Program-made: the position numbers and the translations under genes
The notes under the pieces: generated by a model
The model's database searches: none
The model's input: the letters and a program-made list of their open reading frames with translations, nothing else
What the model was told of the DNA's origin: nothing
Shown: one piece after another, positions 6,682-12,947 of the stretch
Numbering within the stretch: the first letter of the stretch is position 1
How the letters are laid out: each line of letters starts with the position of its first letter
Assembly: GCA_034437455.1 (NCBI GenBank)
Contig: DAOTUB010000222.1
Coordinates: forward strand, 1 to 18,427
Length of the DNA: 18,427 nucleotides
Source: DAOTUB01 sp034437455
GTDB lineage: Bacteria > Chloroflexota > Anaerolineae > B4-G1
Direction of reading: 5' to 3'

Positions 6682-7832
6682 TCTTGCGGGTCTGCATGGT
6701 GACCTCGGTGCCGATGCCCCCAGCAGAAGGGATCGGCTACTATGTCTGGAATCTGTCTCACTTTTTGCTGGGGCAAGGTCATCGGGTGCAAATTATCACT
6801 CGCGGTCAACGCGGGAGACCTTCTCGTGAGGAATTGGAGGGAATTCCGATTTGGCGGCCGCGATTTTATCCAACGTACCCTTTGCACGTGCACCTGCATG
6901 GCCTGTTTGTTCAACGCCTGGTGCGGCGGCTGGAGGCAGAGGTTGATGTATTTCATCTGCATACTCCCCTACCACCACCGATATGTAGTCACCGTCCATT
7001 CCTGGTGACTGTACATACGTCGATGGCAGGGGAAGCAAAGGCCATTCCGATCAGAGATTTGCGCTCGCTGATCGTCAGATTGCAACTACCCTTCCACATC
7101 CAGACCGAGCACAAGTTGTTTGCTGATGCAGGCCAGATCGCCGTCGTAGCTCAAACTGTGGCCGACGAGTTACGTGGTTATGGCATGGATGGAAAGCAAG
7201 TCCAGGTATTGGGTAATGGTGTCGACGTTCGTCTCTTCCGCCCCGCCGAGCAAGGCCAAGCGACGCAGTCTGACGAGATGTATTTGTTGGCGGCGGGTCG
7301 TCTCGACGTGAGGAAAGGGCTAGTGGACCTCATTGAGGCAATGTCTCACGTCGTTGAGCGTTTTCCTGCCGCCAAATTGTACATTGCTGGTTCGGGCCCG
7401 CTTGAGGGACAATTACGGACCAGAATAACGCAATTGCATCTGGAGAACTCGGTGCGTTTACTGGGACACGTGGGAGAGCGAGCGGAAATGATTCAACTAT
7501 ACCGTGATGCGGCAGCCTTTGTTCACGCCGCGCATTACGAAGGGCTACCTACAGTATTGCTCGAAGCCATGGCTTGTCGCAAGGCCATCGCATCTACGGC
7601 CGTCAGCGGAATACTCGATGTAATCGAAAATAATGTTAACGGTCTACTGGTCCCTCCACAGAGACCGGAACAATTAGCGGAGGCCATCTGTCGCTTGCTG
7701 GGCGACGCCGCGCTATGCGCTCAGCTGGGAGCAGACGCCAGACGTACGGTGAAAGAGCGTTTCTCGTGGCAGGTGGTAGGAGCCAACTACTTGCACTGCT
7801 ACCAGGCGTTGTTGGATGGAATCAGTCAATGA
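6678..7832 (+). CDS. Family 4 glycosyltransferase (retaining, GT-B)
   Basis: This 384-aa protein is a full-length GT4. The N-terminal domain starts RVCMVTSVPMPPAEGIGYYVWNL, a glycine-containing loop variant of the usual PP-x-GG. The linker has VLGNGVDVRLFRP, and the C-terminal domain has LLAAGRLDVRKGLVDLIEAM (the R and K that grip the donor phosphates) and EGLPTVLLEAM (EX7E motif), followed by VIENNVNGLLVPP. All catalytic landmarks are present, so it should be active. GT4 enzymes use NDP-sugars and act in the cytoplasm on the lipid-linked chain. The start and end both overlap neighbouring genes by four bases. Confidence 0.88.
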   Translation: MILRVCMVTSVPMPPAEGIGYYVWNLSHFLLGQGHRVQIITRGQRGRPSREELEGIPIWRPRFYPTYPLHVHLHGLFVQRLVRRLEAEVDVFHLHTPLPPPICSHRPFLVTVHTSMAGEAKAIPIRDLRSLIVRLQLPFHIQTEHKLFADAGQIAVVAQTVADELRGYGMDGKQVQVLGNGVDVRLFRPAEQGQATQSDEMYLLAAGRLDVRKGLVDLIEAMSHVVERFPAAKLYIAGSGPLEGQLRTRITQLHLENSVRLLGHVGERAEMIQLYRDAAAFVHAAHYEGLPTVLLEAMACRKAIASTAVSGILDVIENNVNGLLVPPQRPEQLAEAICRLLGDAALCAQLGADARRTVKERFSWQVVGANYLHCYQALLDGISQ

Positions 7833-9049
7833 GAATTTGCCTGGTATCATTCGGCCTGGAGGAGCGTAACCAGCGGCTACAGCCCTGGCGGTATCTCCTT
7901 GAAATAGCCGATACATTGGTACAAAACGGTCACGACGTTCACCTGGTCTCGGACGGATACCCGCGTCTTTCTAAAGAAGGAAAGGTTGGATCGCTGCCTG
8001 TGCTCCGGCTCAACAGTCTGGAGAGTTGGCCTCTGCGTGGGAATCCAAAATTGGCTCGCACGGTGGATGACTTGCGGCCAGATGTGGTGTTTTGGCACTT
8101 GGGTTTGACCAGTTTCTTGCGCCTGGGTACACTGAAGCAAATCTCTGCGCCGGTAATTGGCGTCTTTACCAGCCCAATTTACAGGCCAAGGGAGATCTTG
8201 CGTCTGGGAGTACTCCGGCTGCTGCGGGGTTGGCGGCTGAGTGCGATTCACGTCCTGGGATTGCTCATTCCTGGGATTCTGATACAACGTGTGCTACGGC
8301 AGGGCTTGATCAAGCAGCTAATCGTCGAGTGCGAAACTACTCGGATTAGATTGATGGAACGCGGCGTGCCGGGTGATCTCGTTCACCCGATTCGGCCTGG
8401 TATTGATCCGGCATGGTTCGACATAAAGACGGCGACTACAGAGCGAACGCGTGTGCGTGAAGAATTCAAGTTCTCTACAGACGCTTTCGTGGTAGGTTTT
8501 TTTGGCCCTCCTGTACTACTACGTGGCTTGCCAGTTTTGATAAAGGCCATCGCTATGGCGCGAGAAGAGTGCCCGCAAATCAATCTGCTAATACTATCCC
8601 GAGGACGAAATGGCGAACTGCGGTCTGAGCATCGTGCAGTAGGGCAATTGATGGGGCGGTTAGGAGCAGAACAGTGGTCTCGTATGGTGACGGGGTTTTT
8701 GTCTCAGGAACAGTTAATCCATACTGTTGCTGCGTGTGATGTCATCGCCTTGCCATTTGAGGTGGTTCCGTCCGATGTGCCTCTGAGTGTGTTGGAAGCT
8801 ATGGCGCTGGGAGTACCTGTGATTACTACTCAGGTGGCCTGTCTGCTTGAGTTGGTGCCGGAGGGAGCCGGTCTATGTGTGGCACCGAGGGACCCGTCAG
8901 CAATGGCAGAGGCGCTGCGAGTGTTGGCAACAGACGCAAGTTTGAGGCGGGGATTGGGAAAAGCGGGCAGGGAACAAGCCATTTCTTGGGAGACGTCGCG
9001 CAAGGCCGACGCGGTGCTAGATAGGCTGCTGAGGTCACTAGAGCAATGA
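7829..9049 (+). CDS. Family 4-like glycosyltransferase with altered EX7E motif
   Basis: The 406-aa protein starts at ATG 7829 (ATGA overlap); a longer frame from 7715 lies inside the previous gene and is discarded. The start MRICLVSFGLEERNQRLQPWRYLLEIADTL resembles GT4 N-termini, and the linker has IRPGIDPAWFD. In the C-terminal domain VVGFFGPPVLLRGLPVLIKAI replaces the usual GR-x2-x2-KG with a weaker match, and the acidic pair reads SDVPLSVLEAMALGVPVITT, so the first glutamate of EX7E is missing while the second is kept. Some active GT4 subfamilies tolerate this, but altered activity is possible. The middle (about residues 115-165) is rich in Arg/Leu and hydrophobic residues and may contact the membrane. 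Confidence 0.8.
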   Translation: MRICLVSFGLEERNQRLQPWRYLLEIADTLVQNGHDVHLVSDGYPRLSKEGKVGSLPVLRLNSLESWPLRGNPKLARTVDDLRPDVVFWHLGLTSFLRLGTLKQISAPVIGVFTSPIYRPREILRLGVLRLLRGWRLSAIHVLGLLIPGILIQRVLRQGLIKQLIVECETTRIRLMERGVPGDLVHPIRPGIDPAWFDIKTATTERTRVREEFKFSTDAFVVGFFGPPVLLRGLPVLIKAIAMAREECPQINLLILSRGRNGELRSEHRAVGQLMGRLGAEQWSRMVTGFLSQEQLIHTVAACDVIALPFEVVPSDVPLSVLEAMALGVPVITTQVACLLELVPEGAGLCVAPRDPSAMAEALRVLATDASLRRGLGKAGREQAISWETSRKADAVLDRLLRSLEQ

Positions 9050-9702
9050 AGCGAGGTCGGGTGGCACAAGCACGTTTCTTCTACATCACCGGAGCGGATG
9101 GCACAGGCAAGAGTACCCAGACGCAGTTGTTGATCGAACATTTACAAAGCCGTGGCATCCAGTGTCGGCATCTATGGTTGCGTTTTCCCTTCTTTTTCAG
9201 CTTGCCGCTGTTGGCGTATGCTCGCTGGCGGGGGTACTCCTGGCATGAAGTGACGGATGGAGTAGATCACGGCTACTGGGATTTCCGGTGCTCCTGGCTG
9301 ATGCGGAGAGTTTTTCCGTGGATGTTCTTGATCGACGCGGCTCTGGCTTCAATGTTCAAGGTCTACTTGCCACTGAGCCTGGGACACACGATTGTATGTG
9401 AACGGTTTGTGTTCGATATGATCGTTGATTTAATGGTGGCCTTTGACGATTATAGTGTACACCAAGGATTGCCAGGAAAACTCTACTTGTCTTTGATGCC
9501 GCGAGAGACAGTGGTGATTGTTCTTGATCTGGACGCCGACACGATTAGAAAGCGACGAGCGGATTTGCAAATAGATCGACGACTTGAGGCTCGGCTGAAT
9601 GCATTTCGTCGCCTATCCGTAGACCAGTCTCTGCTGGTATTATCAAGCGAAATACCTATAATTGAATTGGAGAGGTATATTCGGGAGACAGTTGGCGCAT
9701 GA
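9046..9702 (+). CDS. Thymidylate-kinase-like P-loop kinase within the glycan operon
   Basis: The 218-aa protein carries a P-loop, ITGADGTGKST (14-24), the same place and style as in dTMP kinases, which have a similar length. Further features are a CERFVFDMIVD segment resembling the DR-x-x-D substrate/Mg region, LVLDLDADTIRKRRADL like the beta-strand plus Arg-rich LID of nucleoside-monophosphate kinases, and a hydrophobic FFFSLPLLAYARW stretch (about 48-60) not usual in dTMP kinases. It overlaps both neighbours by four bases. A housekeeping TMK in the middle of a glycan operon is unlikely; phosphorylation of a sugar, polyol, or a lipid or nucleotide intermediate for the partner nucleotidyltransferase downstream is my inference. 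The exact substrate is unknown. Confidence 0.75.
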   Translation: MKRGRVAQARFFYITGADGTGKSTQTQLLIEHLQSRGIQCRHLWLRFPFFFSLPLLAYARWRGYSWHEVTDGVDHGYWDFRCSWLMRRVFPWMFLIDAALASMFKVYLPLSLGHTIVCERFVFDMIVDLMVAFDDYSVHQGLPGKLYLSLMPRETVVIVLDLDADTIRKRRADLQIDRRLEARLNAFRRLSVDQSLLVLSSEIPIIELERYIRETVGA

Positions 9703-10310
9703 ACAAAGATCATTATTACAACGTATCCAAACTCGCCATCTTGCGACCGTTCTTGAGTAATCCTATCTTTGCATTAGGTGTGCATTGGGTATTCCAGGGT
9801 ATGCTTTACATGGATTGGACGGAGCGGGTGTTCAGAATTGGGGTGGAGGTTGCTCTGGCAAGCGTTTTTCTATTCTTGCTGGTGCCGGTAGGTAGATTTC
9901 CGATAGGGTGGGCTGTTACAATAGCTTTTCTAATCGCTCACACGCTGAACTTTTTGTTTAATGGGCAAATGTGGGTGGTGCTGAAGCATTTCAATCTGGT
10001 AAAGCACAGCCGAGCAGAGTTTGACGAATATCTTGGTCAGCTAGCTGAAAAGATCAGAACCGAACCGAGTATTGGACGTGCAGCGGTCTATGGGAGTATC
10101 GTGCGCGGAGAATGGAATCCAGCGTCAGACCTAGACGTGCGACTGGTCAGGCGGACGGGTGTGGCCAACGGTTTGAGGGCCTGTTGGTTTGTTCTTCGAG
10201 AGCGCACCAGGGCTTTGCTCAACAAGTTTCCTTTAGACATATACGTCTTGGATGGCCCAGAGCGACTCGTTGAAATGAGAGCCGATGAGTTGCCTCGAGA
10301 AGTGAAATGA
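9699..10310 (+). CDS. Membrane-anchored MNT-type nucleotidyltransferase
   Basis: This 203-aa protein has two parts. Residues about 20-105 contain hydrophobic segments (IGVEVALASVFLFLLVPVG, then WAVTIAFLIAHTLNFLFNG) that look like a membrane anchor. Residues about 115-203 show the Pol-beta/MNT nucleotidyltransferase core: AAVYGSIVRGEW, then SDLDVRLVRR (the GS-x-DxD signature), and a third acidic residue in PLDIYVLD. MNT proteins transfer NMP to proteins, drugs or small molecules. A membrane-fused form that overlaps a P-loop kinase gene (ATGA) and sits among glycosyltransferases suggests a role in activating or modifying a membrane-associated glycan precursor. That role is inference; the domain call is well supported. 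Confidence 0.8.
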   Translation: MNKDHYYNVSKLAILRPFLSNPIFALGVHWVFQGMLYMDWTERVFRIGVEVALASVFLFLLVPVGRFPIGWAVTIAFLIAHTLNFLFNGQMWVVLKHFNLVKHSRAEFDEYLGQLAEKIRTEPSIGRAAVYGSIVRGEWNPASDLDVRLVRRTGVANGLRACWFVLRERTRALLNKFPLDIYVLDGPERLVEMRADELPREVK

Positions 10311-10322
10311 GTGATCCCGTCC

Positions 10323-10354
10323 GGTTCTGTGGATCTATGAGCGACTACAGAACC
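10323..10354 (+). repeat. Small inverted repeat in the 63-nt gap before a GT4 gene
   Basis: GGTTCTGT (10323-10330) and ACAGAACC (10347-10354) form a perfect 8-bp stem with a 16-nt loop between the nucleotidyltransferase stop and the next start. No T-run follows, so it does not look like an intrinsic terminator. It could be a processing or pausing site, or chance. Confidence 0.35.
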
Positions 10355-10373
10355 CGCTGAATGAGGAAAAAAG

Positions 10374-11294
10374 ATGCGATTGCATATCATCTGTGATCGG
10401 TTCATCTACTGGGGAGGTATCCCCAAGGTAGTGTTTTGCCAGATTAAGGGCCTGCAAGAGCTGGGGCATGAAGTCAAGGTCTGGACCAGCGAATTTGATT
10501 TCCCCTGGTTTGACGTTGAGCACGAGATCATTCCGGTAAAATCTCCCAGATTAAGTCCACTCACCACACACTTGAGACACATAAAAGTGCCGGATGATGA
10601 GATCGTTCTATCTCATGGGGCAATTTTAGGTAATCACTTTCTGCCGTGTAAACATTTTTACTACGTCAACTATGGCTATAGGCCGCTCAGTATGAACTTG
10701 GGATCTATTTTGGATTTGCTTGCACTTTTTGTTCAAGTATTTCGAGCAGAGAAGACCATCTCCATCTCAGAGTATTGCAGGCGGCAGCAATTGAGAACCT
10801 TTGGGCGAGACTCGGTTGTAGTATACCCTGGCATTGACGTTGACTTTTTCAGACCAACTGGTGTCGGCAAAGAGTATGACCTGTGTTCTCTCGCCAGAAA
10901 AAACAAGAAAGCCAAGAACGAGGATCTGTTGCGGGAGACTTTTCCCACTTTGAAGTTCGCATCTAATGTCACAGATGAAGAGTTGGCAGCTTTTTATAAC
11001 AAGGGAAAAATCTACGTGAGCCTATCTCCGTGGGAAGGATTCGGCTTGTATCTCGCCGAGGCCATGAGTTGTGGTGTGCCTGTGGTTGCTCTGGCCGTGG
11101 CGGCCGTGCCGGAGGTTGTCGATGGCGGCGGTGCGGTCTGTGAATCCGTGGCCAAAGTACAGCAAGCCGTCGCCAGGCTGCTAGATGATACCGTTCTCTA
11201 TGAACGGCTCTCTCAACAAGCGCGAGCGCATGCCACTCAGAACTTTGACTACCGCACCCAAACCAAAAAGCTCGTTACCATTCTCAAGGTGTAG
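10374..11294 (+). CDS. Short family 4 glycosyltransferase
   Basis: The 306-aa protein starts at ATG after GAGGAAAAAAG, a reasonable ribosome binding site. It opens with IICDRFIYWGGIPKVVFCQI, a GG-containing donor/acceptor loop, and has VVYPGIDVDFFRP at the domain linker and SPWEGFGLYLAEAM with an intact EX7E. Compared with usual GT4 lengths (360-400 aa), roughly 50-70 residues are missing, most obviously just after the linker. There CSLARKNKKAKNEDLLRETFP stands where the GR-x-x-KG strand and the following beta-alpha units normally lie. It may be a naturally compact subfamily or an internally deleted but still open gene. After it comes a 138-nt non-coding gap holding a palindromic element. Confidence 0.78.
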   Translation: MRLHIICDRFIYWGGIPKVVFCQIKGLQELGHEVKVWTSEFDFPWFDVEHEIIPVKSPRLSPLTTHLRHIKVPDDEIVLSHGAILGNHFLPCKHFYYVNYGYRPLSMNLGSILDLLALFVQVFRAEKTISISEYCRRQQLRTFGRDSVVVYPGIDVDFFRPTGVGKEYDLCSLARKNKKAKNEDLLRETFPTLKFASNVTDEELAAFYNKGKIYVSLSPWEGFGLYLAEAMSCGVPVVALAVAAVPEVVDGGGAVCESVAKVQQAVARLLDDTVLYERLSQQARAHATQNFDYRTQTKKLVTILKV

Positions 11295-11318
11295 TGGAAA
11301 ACTCAATTGTCTTATTGG

Positions 11319-11417
11319 TTGGACTTTGGACAAAATCCACATTTGGTGGTTTTAAGGCCATTTCGCGGCATGAAAACACCATATATGGGGGTATTTGCTG
11401 TTTTGTCCAAAGTCCAA
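11319..11417. mobile_element. 99-bp palindromic element with 17-bp perfect inverted repeats
   Basis: TTGGACTTTGGACAAAA (11319-11335) is repeated perfectly in inverted orientation at 11401-11417. Directly outside both arms lies the same hexamer TATTGG (11313-11318 and 11418-11423), consistent with a 6-bp target duplication. The interior is also roughly self-complementary (TGGTGGTTTT near 11350 against GAAAACACCA near 11377), so the RNA would fold into one long hairpin. It has no coding capacity. It fills most of the gap between a GT4 and a methyltransferase gene and may alter expression of the downstream part. It differs in sequence from the element at 492-579. Alternatively it could be a native long hairpin rather than a transposed unit. 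Confidence 0.65.
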
Positions 11418-11432
11418 TATTGGGGGTATCGA

Positions 11433-12182
11433 ATGCAAAGTACTCAAGGTAAAATAAATTTTTTTTTCAGGGTCAAAAAAGCGCTCAAAGAGAAAGGGGT
11501 TTCCTACACTGTTCGTGGCAGCATTCAAGAAATCTTTGTGTTGTTGGTAGACCCGATTGGACATTACTATTGTAAAACATTCAAATCATCAAGCACTTTC
11601 AAATTTCAGGGAAATGACTATAGCTATTTTTATCATCGCTACAACACAACCTGGCGGAATGAAAGAACTGTCGAAGTCCCAATTGTCTGGGAGGTTGTAA
11701 GAAAATACTGCGGAAAAGAGATTCTTGAGGTGGGCAATGTTCTCTCCCACTATTTTCCTGTTGATCATGATATTTTGGACAAGTATGAAAAAGCTGATAA
11801 CGTCATTAACCAAGATGTGGCGGATTTTCACTTTTCTAAGCAATACGATTTAGTGGTAAGCATCTCGACCCTGGAACATGTTGGATGGAATGAAGCGCCG
11901 CGAGATCCTGTCAAGATATTGCGTGCTATCGAAAACTTGAAAAACCATCTTGCTCCCGGAGGAAAAATTGTCGTTACTTTGCCCATAGGCCTCAACTCTG
12001 ATCTGGATCGGCTGCTTCACGATGGAAAGATACAATTTGCAGGCATGCATTGCTTGAAAAGAAACCCAAGAACGCATAATGCCTGGATGGAAGCCAATTG
12101 GAAGGACGTCAAAGACACAAGATTTACTGGCTTTCCTTTCCGTCGCACCCATGGGCTAATCATCGGGGTGATTGAGAAGTAA
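11433..12182 (+). CDS. SAM-dependent methyltransferase-like protein, second of five
   Basis: From ATG 11433 the protein is 249 aa, with GGGGGT 7 nt upstream. A longer frame opening at TTG 11307 would run through the palindromic element and is unlikely. The SAM-binding region reads EILEVGNVLSHYF, an EVGNV form of motif I without the usual G-x-G, followed by a DKYEKADNVINQD segment. YDLVVSISTLEHVGW is the post-motif strand with the common LEH signature, and LAPGGKIVVTLPIG is also typical. The N-terminal FKFQGNDYSYFYHRYNTTWRNERTVEVPIV is a recognisable block of this methyltransferase group. Acceptor unknown. Its DNA is much more AT-rich than the left part of the window (19 of 60 G+C in 11581-11640). 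Confidence 0.8.
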   Translation: MQSTQGKINFFFRVKKALKEKGVSYTVRGSIQEIFVLLVDPIGHYYCKTFKSSSTFKFQGNDYSYFYHRYNTTWRNERTVEVPIVWEVVRKYCGKEILEVGNVLSHYFPVDHDILDKYEKADNVINQDVADFHFSKQYDLVVSISTLEHVGWNEAPRDPVKILRAIENLKNHLAPGGKIVVTLPIGLNSDLDRLLHDGKIQFAGMHCLKRNPRTHNAWMEANWKDVKDTRFTGFPFRRTHGLIIGVIEK

Positions 12183-12224
12183 ACAGATGTGTCCTTTGTG
12201 AGTTGGGTACTAAAAGGATTGTCG

Positions 12225-12944
12225 ATGAGTTACTATGACGAGTATCTTTCAACACATTTTCGACGCGTTACTGGTCTTGACAAGAAGGCCTTTGAATGCG
12301 AAAGAAAGGCTTTTGCAAGAGAATGCACCAAGCTCTTGCCCAAAGATAAGGACGCCAGGATACTAGACGTTGGGTGTGGCGCGGGACATTTTCTGTACTT
12401 TTTGGATCACGCTGGGTATAAAAACTACTTGGGCATAGATATATCGCCAGAACAAGTGGCCTTTTGTCGAGACAATGTGACTGATAATGTGGAGATAGTT
12501 GATGCATTTGAGTTTCTCAAATTGAAGCCAGACCATTTTGACGTAATTTTCTCTAATAATTTCATAGAGCATTTGGATGCAGAGCAACTATTGCGATTCA
12601 TACGCCTTGTCCACCTCTCTATGAAGAGAGGTGGACAAGCCATATTGCGTACCCCAAATATGGCTTGTCCTTTTTCATCGGGGACCTTTTGGACAGAGAT
12701 AACTCACATTACCCCCTTCACCGAACGAAGCTTGGTCCAACTCCTGTCGCTAGGTAAGTTCGATGACATACAAATCTATCCAAGTGCCTGTCGTTTGCCA
12801 CGTCGGCTGGCCTTGACTGTATATAAGCTAATTATGCTCTTCTTTTGGACACCTCCTCCAAGGATCGTCACACCGGCAATTCTTGGGGTGGGTAGGAAAA
12901 CGGAGAACGCCAGCGAGTTTGGAGTTGGTAAAAAACTTGGGTGA
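12225..12944 (+). CDS. SAM-dependent methyltransferase, third of five, containing nested hairpins
   Basis: The 239-aa protein starts at ATG 12225 with AAAGGA about 7 nt upstream; an in-frame GTG at 12189 is less likely. MSYYDEYLSTHFRRVTG is a typical opening for glycan-locus methyltransferases. Motif I is canonical (ILDVGCGAGHFLYFL, about 46-60), followed by YLGIDISPEQVAFC, VIFSNNFIEHL and MKRGGQAILRTPNMACPF. THITPFTERSLVQLL matches the usual C-terminal region. The codons for HLSMKRGGQAILRTPNMACPF are built from two overlapping 14-bp inverted repeats (see 12606-12675). A hydrophobic segment near the end (ALTVYKLIMLFFWTPPP) may associate with the membrane. AT-rich like its upstream neighbour. 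Confidence 0.85.
   Translation: MSYYDEYLSTHFRRVTGLDKKAFECERKAFARECTKLLPKDKDARILDVGCGAGHFLYFLDHAGYKNYLGIDISPEQVAFCRDNVTDNVEIVDAFEFLKLKPDHFDVIFSNNFIEHLDAEQLLRFIRLVHLSMKRGGQAILRTPNMACPFSSGTFWTEITHITPFTERSLVQLLSLGKFDDIQIYPSACRLPRRLALTVYKLIMLFFWTPPPRIVTPAILGVGRKTENASEFGVGKKLG
12606..12639 (+). promoter_or_regulatory. Intragenic hairpin 1, possible antiterminator
   Basis: CTTGTCCACCTCTC (12606-12619) and GAGAGGTGGACAAG (12626-12639) are perfect 14-bp complements around a 6-nt loop TATGAA, inside the methyltransferase gene at 12225. Its 3' half shares GGACAAG (12633-12639) with the next hairpin, so the two RNA structures cannot form fully at the same time. The regulatory role is inference; the structure is seen directly. 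Confidence 0.55.
12633..12675 (+). terminator. Intragenic terminator-like hairpin 2 with T5
   Basis: GGACAAGCCATATT (12633-12646) pairs perfectly over 14 bp with AATATGGCTTGTCC (12657-12670) around a 10-nt loop, and TTTTT follows at once (12671-12675). This is the shape of an intrinsic terminator, yet it sits in the middle of an open reading frame. It would act only when ribosomes do not cover the RNA. Overlap with hairpin 1 gives attenuator-like geometry. Strength cannot be judged without folding or experiment. Confidence 0.5.
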
Positions 12945-12947
12945 ACT

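Noticed and set aside
9046..9702. Housekeeping thymidylate kinase (tmk)
   Set aside because: The P-loop fits, but context, the extra hydrophobic stretch and the coupling to a membrane nucleotidyltransferase argue for a specialised kinase; I therefore give no tmk symbol.
11307..11432. TTG-initiated extension of the methyltransferase at 11433
   Set aside because: It would translate the palindromic element, has no convincing ribosome binding site and adds no conserved sequence.
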